Counted from the first letter of the stretch, positions 14,008-23,118 are shown. The stretch is 64,000 nt of DNA from Lentzea terrae (GCF_003265345.1 NZ_QFWW01000035.1:62001-126000), one strand, 5' to 3'. Notes: generated from the letters alone by a model not told the origin. Numbers and translations are program-made.

Positions 14008-14934
14008 TTAGAGACCCGCGTACGAATGCAACCCGCTGGTGACCAAGTTGATGAAGAACAGGTTGAACACGTTCAGCGCGAAGCCGGCGACGTTGATCCA
14101 AGCGGCCCCACGACCACGCCAACCGGCGGTCGCACGCGCGTGCAGATACGCCGCGTAGACCACCCACGAGACGAACGCCACGGTCTCCTTGGGGTCCCAG
14201 CCCCAGAACCGGCCCCAGGCGGCCTCCGCCCAGATCGCTCCGCAGATGATGCCCGCGGTGAACAGCGGGAACGCCAGCACGGTGGTCCGGTACGACATCC
14301 GGTCCAGCACGTCGGCGGACGGCAGCTTCGGGAAGCGGTCGGCCTTGCCGTCCTTGAGCAGGTAGAGGATCGACGTCACACCGGGGATCAGCAGCACGCC
14401 GGACGAGATCGAGATCACCGAGACGTGGATCACCAGCCAGTACGACCGCAGCGCGGGCTGGACCGGCGCGGACTCGGCGTAGAGCACGGTGCCGCCGAGG
14501 AACAGCAGGATCAGGATCGGCGTCAGCACGAACGCGCCGAGGCGGCGGATCGGGAACTTGGCCATCAGCACGAGCCACGTCACCACCGCGGCGAGGCACA
14601 GCAGCGACATGTACTCGTACATGTTGCCCCAGGGCGCCCGCCCGGCCGAGAGACCGCGCATCACCAGCGAAGCCAGGTGCAGCACCGCGCCGAGCACCGT
14701 CAGCGCGGCACCCATGCGGCCGATCCGCTCCGGCTTCGACAGCTCGCTCTTCGGCTCGTCGGCGAGGATGCCCGGCACCGGCGCACCGGCCCCCACCAAC
14801 GCTTCCGCCTTCTTGCGCGGGGCACGGGCGAACGCCTGCTCCACCGCGTAGAGCAGGATCGCGAAGAGGTAGACGCCCAGCGCGCTGCGGTACAGCCAGT
14901 CGCTGTAGGTCGCGAGGGTCTCGTTGACCGGCAT
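14008..14934 (-). CDS. ccsB: cytochrome c biogenesis protein CcsB
   Basis: CcsB (308 residues, about eight transmembrane segments) is the haem-exporting half of the system II cytochrome c synthase, working with ResB at the outer face of the membrane. The tryptophan-rich haem-binding signature WGWDPKETVAFVSW is present with nearby conserved histidines (VIHVSVISISS, HARATAGW). The ATG overlaps the resB stop as TGATG, so translation is coupled. Together with ccdA and the thioredoxin-like lipoprotein further along this makes a full system II set. Confidence 0.95.
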   Translation of the reverse strand: MPVNETLATYSDWLYRSALGVYLFAILLYAVEQAFARAPRKKAEALVGAGAPVPGILADEPKSELSKPERIGRMGAALTVLGAVLHLASLVMRGLSAGRAPWGNMYEYMSLLCLAAVVTWLVLMAKFPIRRLGAFVLTPILILLFLGGTVLYAESAPVQPALRSYWLVIHVSVISISSGVLLIPGVTSILYLLKDGKADRFPKLPSADVLDRMSYRTTVLAFPLFTAGIICGAIWAEAAWGRFWGWDPKETVAFVSWVVYAAYLHARATAGWRGRGAAWINVAGFALNVFNLFFINLVTSGLHSYAGL

Positions 14935-16451
14935 CAGGACTTCTCCTCGTTCAAGACCGCGCGGGCGAGCCGCGTGAACTCCTCGCCGTATCCTGCCTGG
15001 TCAGTGCGGGCGAGCCCACCGACCTCGACCAACGTACGCCCGTCGTCCTGAGGGGTCGCACGCACCCACACCCTGCGGCGCTTGACGGTCAGCGAAACCC
15101 CCAGGCCGAGGATGATCAGGATGGCGAACAACAGCACGTACCCCTGCGTCGGGTCGTGCGAGACCTGCAACGACACCCAGTCGTTCACGGAGTCGAACCG
15201 CACCTTGGTGCCGTCGTCGAGTGCGATCTCCTCGCCCAGCGCGAGGTTCTTGCGCGCGACCTTCTGCAACCGGCCCTGCTCGACCATCTTCTGGTCGATC
15301 GAGAAGATCGACTGGCCGCGGCCGTCGTCCACGCCGAGGTCGCCGCGGTACACGTCGACCGCGACCATCGGGTTGTTCAGCGCGGGGAACTTCGAGTTCA
15401 GGATGTTGCCGTGCAGCAACGGCGTCGGCGCGAGCAGGCCGGTCACCGCGATCTGGCTCTTGCGACGCTGCTCGGAGTCCGTCACGCCGGGCGGATCGAA
15501 CTTGGTCGCGCCCTCAGAGGCCAGCGTCAACTGATCGGTCGGCAGCCACTGGATGCCCTGCGTCCGCTTCTCGCCGTTGGGGAACGTCACCGTGAACGTA
15601 GGCGTGTACCCGTGGCCGAGCAGGTAGAGCCGGTCGCCGTCGGTCCGCAGCGGGTGGTTGACCTGCAGGTTGTACGGCTGCCACGTGTTCGCCGCGAGGT
15701 CGGCGCCCGACTGGTAGCGGATGTCGGCCTGGTAACCGACGGGCTGGCCGTTGTCGAGGTACTCGGCGGAGAACTTGCCGACCTCCACGCAGAACGGCGT
15801 GAGGTCCGTGCCGTCGACGCGCAGCCCCGGCCGGAACTGGTCGTAGTTGAAGATGCCGCCGTTGCAGAACTGGCCGCCGTTGGCCTGGACGATGACCTGG
15901 CCCTCGTAGCTGAACATCTTGCCCAGCGCGAACGACACCAGCAGCCCGAGCAGCGCGAAGTGGAAGACCAGGTTGCCGGTCTCGCGCAGATATCCCCGCT
16001 CGGCGCTGACCGTGCCGTCACCGGCGTCCATCCGCCAGCCGCGCATGGACTTCTTCGCTTTTTCGACGACCTCTTCCGGCGTCACGTCGAGCACAGCCTG
16101 CGCGTGGTGCGGCATCCGCGAGAGGTTGCGCGGCGTCAGCACCGGCCGCGCGCGCATCTGCTTGAAGTACTCCCACGTGCGCGGCAGCAGACACCCGACG
16201 AGCGACGTGAACAACAACAGATAGATCGCCGCGAACCACGGCGTCGCGTACACCTCGAAGAACCCGAGCTTGAGCAGGAACCGCCCCCACCAGCCGTGCT
16301 GGGCGACGTACTCGTCGACCTTCGACGCGTTCAGCGACAGCTGCGGCAGCAACGCCCCCGGCATGGCCGCGAGCGCGAGCAGGAACAGCAGGGTCAGCGC
16401 GGTCCTCATCGAGGTGAGCCCGCGCCAGGTGTTGCGGAGGAAGGCGATCAC
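14934..16451 (-). CDS. resB: cytochrome c biogenesis protein ResB
   Basis: ResB (505 residues) forms the periplasm-exposed chaperone part of the system II cytochrome c synthase. Three N-terminal transmembrane segments (ALTLLFLLALAAMPGALLP; FAAIYLLLFTSLVGCLLP; FHFALLGLLVSFALGKMF) precede a large outer domain of about 300 residues, and one more segment (VLLFAILIILGLGVSLTV) lies near the C-terminus, as in the family. GTG 16451 overlaps the ccdA stop (TAGTG), which fixes the start and shows coupling. Downstream ccsB starts on its last base. Confidence 0.94.
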   Translation of the reverse strand: MIAFLRNTWRGLTSMRTALTLLFLLALAAMPGALLPQLSLNASKVDEYVAQHGWWGRFLLKLGFFEVYATPWFAAIYLLLFTSLVGCLLPRTWEYFKQMRARPVLTPRNLSRMPHHAQAVLDVTPEEVVEKAKKSMRGWRMDAGDGTVSAERGYLRETGNLVFHFALLGLLVSFALGKMFSYEGQVIVQANGGQFCNGGIFNYDQFRPGLRVDGTDLTPFCVEVGKFSAEYLDNGQPVGYQADIRYQSGADLAANTWQPYNLQVNHPLRTDGDRLYLLGHGYTPTFTVTFPNGEKRTQGIQWLPTDQLTLASEGATKFDPPGVTDSEQRRKSQIAVTGLLAPTPLLHGNILNSKFPALNNPMVAVDVYRGDLGVDDGRGQSIFSIDQKMVEQGRLQKVARKNLALGEEIALDDGTKVRFDSVNDWVSLQVSHDPTQGYVLLFAILIILGLGVSLTVKRRRVWVRATPQDDGRTLVEVGGLARTDQAGYGEEFTRLARAVLNEEKS

Positions 16452-17227
16452 TAGAGCGGCAGCCTCACGACGTCGACGAACGAGTAGCGCAGCCACCCGA
16501 CGAACTCACCCCAGAGCCCGGTGACCAGCGCGATCCCCACGAGGATCAGCAACACGCCACCGAAGATCTGCACCTGCCGAGCGTGCGTCCGCAACCACTT
16601 GGTCACGCCCAACGCCCACCGCGCCCCGAGCGCCAGCACCACGAACGGCAACCCGAGCCCCAAGCAGTACGCCAACACGAGCACCGCGCCGCGCACCGTC
16701 GACGACCCGACCTCGGTGCTCCGCGCCACCGCCAGCACCCCGGCCAACGTAGGCCCGAGGCACGGCGTCCACCCGAGCGCGAACACGGCCCCGAGCAACG
16801 GCGCCCCGAACAGCCCGGCCTGCGGCTTGGCGTGGAACCGCACGTCCTTCTGCAACGCCGGCACCAGTCCTAAGAAGACCAGCCCCATCACGATCGTGAC
16901 CACGCCACCGATCCGTTGGAACAGATCGGCGTTCAAGAACAACGCGTCCGAAGCCCCGAGAATCGCCATCGAGGCCAACGCGAACACCACGGTGAACCCG
17001 AGCACGAACAGCAGCGAGGCCCCAGCCACCCGCCACCGCCCGGCCTTGGCCGGCTCATCGGCCTCGACCCGAGGCGCCTCAGCACCAACGAGCCCGGCGA
17101 GATACGCCAAATAACCAGGCACCAGCGGCACCACACACGGCGAAGCGAACGAGATGAACCCGGCGAGCAAAGCAACCCCGGTGGCCAGCAGCAACGGCCC
17201 GGAGATCGCCAGATCGGTGGGGTTCAC
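16451..17227 (-). CDS. ccdA: thiol-disulfide transporter CcdA
   Basis: CcdA (258 residues, six transmembrane segments) passes electrons from cytosolic thioredoxin across the membrane to reduce apocytochrome c and its thioredoxin-like helper. The two redox cysteines are in FASPCVVPLVPGY and LGWTPCLGPTL. GTG 17227 begins the gene cluster ccdA-resB-ccsB; the thioredoxin-like partner gene, normally adjacent, is separated here by a divergently oriented M64 peptidase gene. The length and topology are standard for the short CcdA form without a thioredoxin domain. Confidence 0.95.
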   Translation of the reverse strand: MNPTDLAISGPLLLATGVALLAGFISFASPCVVPLVPGYLAYLAGLVGAEAPRVEADEPAKAGRWRVAGASLLFVLGFTVVFALASMAILGASDALFLNADLFQRIGGVVTIVMGLVFLGLVPALQKDVRFHAKPQAGLFGAPLLGAVFALGWTPCLGPTLAGVLAVARSTEVGSSTVRGAVLVLAYCLGLGLPFVVLALGARWALGVTKWLRTHARQVQIFGGVLLILVGIALVTGLWGEFVGWLRYSFVDVVRLPL

Positions 17228-17355
17228 ACAACTCAGGGTAGGTAGTTGCCCAGATCACCCACCCACCGGTGTCACCTTTTGCAGCCACCACACCTGCTCC
17301 AAGTACCGACGATCGCCGCCTTGTGAGTGACAACACGGTTGCTTAGCGTCAGCGC

Positions 17356-18342
17356 ATGCAACGTTCCCGGCTGCTGCTCCCAGCGCTGACCGTCACCGCG
17401 CTGGCCCTGTTCGCCCAGGTACCGGCCGGCGGCGCTGCCCCGGCGATGGAATGGCGCGAGGTCTTCAACGAAGACGGCTCCATCACCCAAACCCTCACGC
17501 CAAAGCCCCCAGCCGAGAAAACAACGGGCTTCAGAACCACGGCCGCCGCCGAGGTCGTCAAGATCTGGGGCGACCGCGACTCGGCGGACGCCTTCGACCT
17601 CGTCTTCGTGGGCGACGGCTACACGTCGGACGACCTGGCGACCTACTCCGCCAACGTGAAGAGCAAGTGGGACGAGCTCTCCGCCGTCCAGCCCTTCGCC
17701 GACTTCAAGCCGTACTTCAACGTCTGGCAGGTCAACGTGATCTCCACCGAGTCCGGTGTGGACCACGACCCGACCAAGGGCTTGTTGAAGGACACCGCTC
17801 TGGACATGGGCTTCTGGTGCCAGGGCCGGGACGCCAACACCGAACGCCTGCTCTGCGTGAACGAGACCAAGGCCAAGGAGTACGCCGCCCTGGCCCCGCA
17901 GGCCGACCAGGTGATCGCACTGGGCAACACCACGAAGTACGGCGGCGCGGGCGGCTCGGTGGCCACCGCCTCCGGCTCCAACGCCCAGGCGGGCCAGATC
18001 GCGATCCACGAACTGGGCCACTCCATCGGCGGCCTGGCCGACGAGTACGACTACCCGTACGCCAACTACACGGGCCTGGAACCGCGCGAGATCAACGTGA
18101 CCAAGGACCCGACCGGCGCGAAGTGGGGCGAGTACCTGGGCCAGCCCTCGCCGGACGGCGGCGTGATCGCCCCGGTGGAGGGCGCCCGCTACTACAAGAC
18201 CGGCCTCTACCGCCCCACGGCCAACTCGATCATGCGAACCCTGGGCAAGGAGTTCAACCTGATCGGCAGGGACGCCATGGTCAAGGCGTTCAAGGCCAAG
18301 ATCCCGTCCCTGAACGACGCCGCCGCCCCAGCGGGGCGGTGA
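17356..18342 (+). CDS. secreted M64-family metallopeptidase
   Basis: A 328-residue exported protein. The signal peptide spans about 1-27 (LLLPALTVTALALFAQVPAGG). Zinc-peptidase motif HELGHSIGGLADEYD is at about residues 217-231 and supplies the two His ligands and catalytic Glu of an HExxH-type enzyme; upstream is the family segment DLVFVGDGYTSDD. These are the features of IgA-peptidase M64 proteins, whose actinobacterial members have unknown substrates. It sits on the opposite strand inside the cytochrome c maturation cluster, four bases tail-to-tail from the thioredoxin-like gene, so it is probably a later insertion. A 7-bp hairpin (18323-18339) overlaps its stop. Confidence 0.9.
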   Translation: MQRSRLLLPALTVTALALFAQVPAGGAAPAMEWREVFNEDGSITQTLTPKPPAEKTTGFRTTAAAEVVKIWGDRDSADAFDLVFVGDGYTSDDLATYSANVKSKWDELSAVQPFADFKPYFNVWQVNVISTESGVDHDPTKGLLKDTALDMGFWCQGRDANTERLLCVNETKAKEYAALAPQADQVIALGNTTKYGGAGGSVATASGSNAQAGQIAIHELGHSIGGLADEYDYPYANYTGLEPREINVTKDPTGAKWGEYLGQPSPDGGVIAPVEGARYYKTGLYRPTANSIMRTLGKEFNLIGRDAMVKAFKAKIPSLNDAAAPAGR

Positions 18343-18346
18343 GCGG

Positions 18347-18904
18347 TCACTCCTTGGCCAGCTCGTCCAGCACGGGTTGCACGTCCGAGGCCAGCACCGG
18401 CACCAGGAACACCGCGGCCACCTTGTGGTTCTTGTCCACCACGAACGTGGACGGCACGGTGTTGGCCGGAAGTCCCTTGAAGACGTTGATGAACGACCGC
18501 GACGAACCGTCGTAAATGGACGGATAGGTCAGCGACCGGTCCCTCATGAAGTCCTGAGGGTGCGACTTGGCGGTCTCCTTGACATCAACCCCGATGACCT
18601 GGGTCCCGGCGTCGAAGAGCTTCTGCATCTCCGGCGCCTCGGTCCGGCAGGGCCCACACCAGGCACCCCAGATGTTGATCACAACGGGCTTGCCCGAGTA
18701 GTCCGACAGCCGAACGGTCTTGCCGTCCTCCATCAGGGACTCGCCTTCGAGTCCCTTCAGCTCCTTGCGCTCCGCGGCCGGGTATCGGATCTTGACCTGC
18801 CCACCGGGCGCCACGAGGTAGAAGTCCCCTGCCCCGATCTGGGCCGCGTCCTTGCCGACCGTGCACCCGGAGACCAGCAACAGCAGAACGAGAAGCCTTT
18901 TCAT
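18347..18904 (-). CDS. TlpA/ResA-like thioredoxin lipoprotein
   Basis: A 185-residue envelope lipoprotein: lipobox LLLVSGC with Cys14, then a thioredoxin fold with WCGPC at residues 82-86 and the cis-Pro region (TVPSTFVVD). It is expected to reduce apocytochrome c cysteines outside the membrane using electrons from CcdA. Its ATG overlaps the preceding histidine phosphatase stop by four bases. Equivalent to M. tuberculosis Rv0526 by position. The following gene would be ccdA in that genome, but here an opposite-strand peptidase gene intervenes. Confidence 0.92.
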   Translation of the reverse strand: MKRLLVLLLLVSGCTVGKDAAQIGAGDFYLVAPGGQVKIRYPAAERKELKGLEGESLMEDGKTVRLSDYSGKPVVINIWGAWCGPCRTEAPEMQKLFDAGTQVIGVDVKETAKSHPQDFMRDRSLTYPSIYDGSSRSFINVFKGLPANTVPSTFVVDKNHKVAAVFLVPVLASDVQPVLDELAKE

Positions 18905-19530
18905 GCCCCGGTCACCCGCGGGTTGGTGGCGCCGACCGGCTCCGTGTAGGCGATCCGCACCAACTGCTCACCCTCAAAGATCAACGACGTGAGCGACGCA
19001 AGCGAGCACTCCCGACGACGAGGGTCGTGCCACATCCGCTTCCCCTCCAGGAACCGCCGCACGGTCCAAATAGGAAGCTGATGCGAAACGCAAACAGCCT
19101 CGTGCCCCTCAGCAGCAGCCCGAGCCTTCTGCACCGCTCCCAACATCCGGTGAGCGATCTCGATGTAAGGCTCCCCCCAGGACGGCTTGAAGGGGTTGAC
19201 CAACTTCGACCAGTGCTGCGGCGACCGCAACGCCCCATCGCCGACCGCGACCTTCAACCCCTCGAACTGGTTGTCAGCCTCGATCAACCGTTCATCGGTC
19301 GCCAACTCCAGCCGATGCGAGTCGGCGATCGGCGCAGCGGTCTGCTGAGCTCTCTCCAGCGGCGAAGCGACAACGTGCGCGATGTCGTGGTCGGCCAGGT
19401 GCTCGGCCACGGTCAAAGCCTGCTTCTGCCCGCGCTCGGACAGGCGGAAACCGGGAATGCGGCCGTACAGGATGCCGGTCGGGTTGTGCACCTCGCCGTG
19501 GCGGAGCAGGTGGACGACGGTGCGGGTCAC
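18901..19530 (-). CDS. histidine phosphatase family protein
   Basis: A 209-residue cytosolic enzyme of the phosphoglycerate mutase-like superfamily. The phosphohistidine motif LLRHGE is at residues 8-13, with SPLERAQQTA and the second His in VSHQLPIW. It lies between hemL and the thioredoxin-like gene with short overlaps on both sides (GTG 19530 overlaps the hemL stop), an arrangement conserved with M. tuberculosis Rv0525. True phosphoglycerate mutase is encoded separately at 48956, so this is likely a phosphatase with an unknown substrate. Confidence 0.9.
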   Translation of the reverse strand: MTRTVVHLLRHGEVHNPTGILYGRIPGFRLSERGQKQALTVAEHLADHDIAHVVASPLERAQQTAAPIADSHRLELATDERLIEADNQFEGLKVAVGDGALRSPQHWSKLVNPFKPSWGEPYIEIAHRMLGAVQKARAAAEGHEAVCVSHQLPIWTVRRFLEGKRMWHDPRRRECSLASLTSLIFEGEQLVRIAYTEPVGATNPRVTGA

Positions 19531-20822
19531 TGGCGGGCCTCCTTGGCGGCGCGGGCCGCGTGCGGCAGCGCGTCGGCGATCACGGCGAACTCCTCTTCAC
19601 CCATGGCGGCGTTGACGAACCAGGCCTCGTACGCCGACGGCGGCGCGTAAACGCCTCGGTCCAGCAGGGCGTGGAAGAACGGCGGGAAGCGCCACGTCTC
19701 GGATGCCTGCGCGCCCGCGTAGTCCGTCACCTCGGCAGAACCGAAGAACACGCTCACCAGGTTCCCGGCGAACTGCACGCGGTGCTCGACGCCGGCGTCG
19801 GTCAAAGCCGCGGTGAACAGCGCACCCAGGCGCGTGGCGTTGCGGTTCAGGGCCGCGTAGACCTCGTCGTCGGCCGCGCGCAGGGTCGCGAGACCGGCCG
19901 CCACCGCGACGGGGTTACCGGACAGGGTGCCTGCCTGGTAGACCGGGCCGGACGGGGCCAGCCTGGCCATCACGTCCGCGCGGCCGCCGAACGCCGCCGC
20001 GGGCAGACCGCCGGACATGACCTTGCCGAACGTGTAGAGGTCGCCGCGCACGCGCTCCAGGCCGAACCAGCCCGCACGCGAGACGCGGAAGCCGGTCATG
20101 ACCTCGTCCATGATCAGCAACGCCCCGGAGGCGTCGCAGATCTCGCGCAGCCCCGCATTGAACTCAGGCAACGGCGCCACCGCGCCCATGTTGCCCGCCG
20201 CGGCCTCGGTGATCACGCAGGCGATCTCGCCGGGGTTCTCGGCGAACGCCGCCCGCACGGCCTCGATGTCGTTGTACGGCAGCACGATCGTGTCCGCGGC
20301 CTGCGCGCCCGTGACGCCGGGCGAGGTCGGCAGCCCCAGCGTCGCGACGCCGGAGCCCGCCTGGGCCAGCAGCGCGTCGACGTGACCGTGGTAGCAGCCG
20401 GCGAACTTGATGACCTTGCGCCGCTCGGTGAAGCCGCGCGCCAGCCGGATCGCGCTCATCGTGGCCTCGGTGCCCGAGTTGACCAGGCGAACCTGGCGGA
20501 CCGGCTCGACCCGGTCGACGATCTCGGCCGCGAGCTCGATCTCACCCTCGGTCGGCGTGCCGAACGAGAGCCCGTCGGCAGCCGCCTTCTGCACGGCGGA
20601 GACCACGGACGGGTGGGCGTGCCCGAGGATCATCGGGCCCCACGAGGCCACCAGGTCGACGTACCGGTTGCCGTCCGCGTCCCACAGGTGCGGCCCCTCG
20701 CCGCGCACCATGAAGCGCGGGGTGCCGCCGACGGAGTGGAACGCCCGCACCGGGGAGTTGACGCCGCCGGGGGTCAGCGTGGAGGCGCGCTCGAACAGGG
20801 CCTGGGATCGACTCGCAGTCAC
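19527..20822 (-). CDS. hemL: glutamate-1-semialdehyde 2,1-aminomutase (HemL)
   Basis: HemL converts glutamate-1-semialdehyde to 5-aminolevulinate using PLP, the second committed step of the C5 haem pathway whose first enzyme is HemA at 27159. The sequence has GGVNSPVRAF near the start, the cofactor region and the PLP lysine in TFGKVMSGGLPAAAFGG. GTG 20822 is preferred (431 residues, usual N-terminus TASRSQALFERA, GGGG upstream); a GTG at 20837 overlapping the preceding stop is also possible. Its genes for partners hemB, C, D and A are clustered 3-8 kb away on the same strand. Confidence 0.95.
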   Translation of the reverse strand: MTASRSQALFERASTLTPGGVNSPVRAFHSVGGTPRFMVRGEGPHLWDADGNRYVDLVASWGPMILGHAHPSVVSAVQKAAADGLSFGTPTEGEIELAAEIVDRVEPVRQVRLVNSGTEATMSAIRLARGFTERRKVIKFAGCYHGHVDALLAQAGSGVATLGLPTSPGVTGAQAADTIVLPYNDIEAVRAAFAENPGEIACVITEAAAGNMGAVAPLPEFNAGLREICDASGALLIMDEVMTGFRVSRAGWFGLERVRGDLYTFGKVMSGGLPAAAFGGRADVMARLAPSGPVYQAGTLSGNPVAVAAGLATLRAADDEVYAALNRNATRLGALFTAALTDAGVEHRVQFAGNLVSVFFGSAEVTDYAGAQASETWRFPPFFHALLDRGVYAPPSAYEAWFVNAAMGEEEFAVIADALPHAARAAKEARQ

Positions 20823-20833
20823 GTACCCCAGTC

Positions 20834-21199
20834 TCACACGTCGGCTTCAGCGGCTTTCTGCGGCCGGGTGCGCACGGCCAGCACGACCTGCCGCACCGCG
20901 TCCAACCCGAGGATCACGGCCAGCGTGAGCGCACCGGCGGCGGTGCCGAGCCAGTTGCCGCGGTAGCGCGTGGAGATCAACGGCTCGCGGCCGTCGATCG
21001 GGTAGGCGAGCTTGACGATGCCGCGGTTCCAGCACCACACGGCGAGCCACGCGAGCAGGCCGATCGCGACGACCTCGCCGGCTGCGATGAGCCACCGCTT
21101 GGGCTGGTGCAGGCTCGGGCCGGCGGGCGGGGCCGCTTCCGGCTCCTCCATCACGGTCTCCGACTCCGGCTCGGTCACGGCCTCTGTCACGTTGCTCAC
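20834..21199 (-). CDS. two-span membrane protein, function unknown
   Basis: A 121-residue protein with an acidic N-terminal tail (TEPESETVMEEPEAAPP) and two transmembrane segments (WLIAAGEVVAIGLLAWLAVWC; AAGALTLAVILGLDAVRQVV) joined by a short outer loop with RYRGNW. GTG 21199 overlaps the preceding stop (GTGA) and its own stop overlaps a possible hemL start. It is the last of five consecutive coupled membrane-protein genes. I do not recognise the family; DUF2537-like proteins are similar in shape. Confidence 0.75.
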   Translation of the reverse strand: MSNVTEAVTEPESETVMEEPEAAPPAGPSLHQPKRWLIAAGEVVAIGLLAWLAVWCWNRGIVKLAYPIDGREPLISTRYRGNWLGTAAGALTLAVILGLDAVRQVVLAVRTRPQKAAEADV

Positions 21200-21615
21200 C
21201 CTCTCACGACCCGGCGCAGGGCTGCGAGCAAGGCGTCCGGATCGCGTGCCCAGCCCAGCACCACGCTGCCGTCGAGCAGGCGCAATGGCACCGCCGTCGT
21301 CCCCTTCGGCACCGACCAGCCGCCGCCGAGCACCCGCGCGCCCGTCGGCGCACCGACGTCCCGGCAGGCCTCGATCATCGCGACCGGCAGCTTCTCCCTG
21401 CCGAACTGGGCCTCCTCGGCCGTCAGCTCGATGCTGCCGGTCTTGATCCTCCCGTACACCCACAGGACCGCGCCGAGCGTCAGCCCGAGCCCCACGATCG
21501 TCCACAGGCCGACGGACGCGGGCCCGGTGATGAGCTCGACGAGGTAGCCGGCGACGGCGAACGCCGGTCCCCACAGCAGCGGCCACCAGCTGCTGCCGGA
21601 CTCGCGGTAGAGCAC
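21196..21615 (-). CDS. DUF3093 membrane protein
   Basis: A 139-residue protein with two N-terminal transmembrane segments (WPLLWGPAFAVAGYLVELI and GLWTIVGLGLTLGAVLWVYG) and a soluble C-terminal domain with GSIELTAEEAQFGREKLP and VPKGTTAVPLRLLDG. This matches the actinobacterial DUF3093 family; no function is known. GTG 21615 overlaps the upstream stop as TAGTG, so it is translated together with the preceding gene. It sits between hemL and hemB in this order in related actinomycetes as far as I recall. Confidence 0.8.
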   Translation of the reverse strand: MLYRESGSSWWPLLWGPAFAVAGYLVELITGPASVGLWTIVGLGLTLGAVLWVYGRIKTGSIELTAEEAQFGREKLPVAMIEACRDVGAPTGARVLGGGWSVPKGTTAVPLRLLDGSVVLGWARDPDALLAALRRVVRG

Positions 21616-22283
21616 TACCGCACGAACCTGTTCGACGGCGGCAGGAACTGCAGCACGACGGCCGCGACGGTCAGCCCCAGGGTCACGATGGTGATCACCG
21701 TGCCCGGTTGCCACACGTCCGCGGCCAGCGCGAAGAACATGATCGCGAGCGTGGACAGGAACCCGAGCGCCCCGAGCACCGTCAGCAGGATGCGCGCCCA
21801 GTTCTGCCCGTTGCGCAGCACGATCGCGAACGCCACGTACGGCGCTGCGGCGATGAGCATCAGGAAGCCGAAGATCAGCGCCATGGCCTGCACGCCGACC
21901 TCGCCGGCCGCACGGTCCGTCGAGCTGGTCTCCGCCAGGAAGAACTCGGTGTTGGTGAGGAACAGGACCGGGAACACCGCGACCGAGAGCACGGCACCCG
22001 CGATCCAGATCCACATCGCCGCCGTGATCGTCGCCGGCCGCGCCGGTGCGAGCTCCTGCGGCAGCACCGACGGAAGCGGCTGCATCGGGAAGCCCTGGTT
22101 CATCGCCTGCACCTGGTAGGTGCCGTGCGCGGGTGCGCTGTACGGGTTCTGCCACTGCGCGTGGCCGAGCGGCGGTGCCGGCTCTGGCGGGGGCGGCATC
22201 GGCAGACCCATGTTGCTCACCGCGGTCACCTCGTAGGTGCCCTCGGGCTTCGCCCACGGGTTCGGGTTCTGCGGATCGGTCAC
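21615..22283 (-). CDS. four-span membrane protein with repeated GTYxV cytosolic tail
   Basis: A 222-residue protein. The N-terminal 85 residues are Pro/Met-rich and contain two copies of a motif, GTYEVTAVSNMGLPM and GTYQVQAMNQGFPM. About four transmembrane segments follow (WIWIAGAVLSVAVFPVLFL; AMALIFGFLMLIAAAPYVAFA; ILLTVLGALGFLSTLAIMF; ITIVTLGLTVAAVVLQFL). The segment QNWARILLTVLGA recurs in two other proteins of this run, so they are diverged paralogs. ATG 22283 overlaps the upstream stop. No known family recognised. Confidence 0.72.
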   Translation of the reverse strand: MTDPQNPNPWAKPEGTYEVTAVSNMGLPMPPPPEPAPPLGHAQWQNPYSAPAHGTYQVQAMNQGFPMQPLPSVLPQELAPARPATITAAMWIWIAGAVLSVAVFPVLFLTNTEFFLAETSSTDRAAGEVGVQAMALIFGFLMLIAAAPYVAFAIVLRNGQNWARILLTVLGALGFLSTLAIMFFALAADVWQPGTVITIVTLGLTVAAVVLQFLPPSNRFVR

Positions 22284-22678
22284 GGTTCACGCACCTCCGT
22301 GAACCACTGTGCCGTACGCGACTGCCACGTGAAGACGATTGCGACGCAGATGAGCAGCAGCGTGACCAGGCTCGCCGGGCTCGCGCCGACCATCAGCAGC
22401 CACAGCGCGTGCAGGATCGCGACGAACGACAGCGCGATCCGCGACCAGTTCCTGCGCTTGAGGAGCATCCTGGTCAACCAGGCGTAGAGGCCGGCGAAGA
22501 GCACCGCGCCGACGGTCAGCGCGAGCAGGAAGTTCGTCACCTCGCCGGGTGGCTTCCCGCTCAGCCGCTCGATCTCACCGCGCTGGAACCACAGCCCGGC
22601 GGCGGTGAACAGCACGAACACCGCGGTCGCGAGCCACAGGCCGACCACGATCCGAACCTGCCGCGGCGCGTCGTTCAC
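22280..22678 (-). CDS. four-span membrane protein, paralog in hemB-hemL run
   Basis: A 132-residue protein with four transmembrane segments (VVGLWLATAVFVLFTAAGLWF; FLLALTVGAVLFAGLYAW; IALSFVAILHALWLLMV; SLVTLLLICVAIVF). RRNWSRIALSFVAILHALW corresponds to RGRNWARIVLTVLGA and QNWARILLTVLGA in the neighbouring proteins. GTG 22678 overlaps the upstream stop as GTGA. Function unknown; a role in membrane organisation or an accessory of haem enzymes cannot be judged from sequence. Confidence 0.7.
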   Translation of the reverse strand: MNDAPRQVRIVVGLWLATAVFVLFTAAGLWFQRGEIERLSGKPPGEVTNFLLALTVGAVLFAGLYAWLTRMLLKRRNWSRIALSFVAILHALWLLMVGASPASLVTLLLICVAIVFTWQSRTAQWFTEVREP

Positions 22679-23118
22679 GACGTCTGCTCGGGCTCGGTCA
22701 GGTACTCGGTCGACTGGCGGAGGTAGAACAACGCGAGACCCACCATCGCCACCAGGGCACCGAAGACGCCCAGCGGGCTCACGGTCAGCTGGAAGAACAA
22801 CCCGATCAGCACGGTGATCATGAGCGAGGTGCGGCTCCTCTTCGCGCCCGCCCTGGCCTTGCCGGCGAACCACACCGCGAGGCCGCCCAGCACCAGACCG
22901 CCGACGAGTGCCGAGATCCAGGTGATGTCGACGTCCCTGGCGATCTTTTCCACTGTCCTGGCCGGGTCCTTGTTCACCTGCACGTTGGCGTCGATCACCG
23001 CTTGCCTGATCGCCAGCACGTACAACGCGGCCAGGACGCTCAACACCGCACCTGTCACGACGAGCCAGTAGCCCGCGGTGATCGTGCCGGGAGCGCCCGA
23101 TTCCTTCGGAGACGTCAC
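22675..23118 (-). CDS. four-span membrane protein
   Basis: A 147-residue protein starting MTSPKESGAP with four hydrophobic segments (GYWLVVTGAVLSVLAALYVL; WISALVGGLVLGGLAVWFAG; LMITVLIGLFFQLTVS; VFGALVAMVGLALFYL). Between the first two lies a polar outer stretch with VNKDPARTVEKIARD. It belongs to the same run of small membrane proteins between hemB and hemL; the overlap at its 3' end shows coupling. No family recognised. Confidence 0.7.
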   Translation of the reverse strand: MTSPKESGAPGTITAGYWLVVTGAVLSVLAALYVLAIRQAVIDANVQVNKDPARTVEKIARDVDITWISALVGGLVLGGLAVWFAGKARAGAKRSRTSLMITVLIGLFFQLTVSPLGVFGALVAMVGLALFYLRQSTEYLTEPEQTS

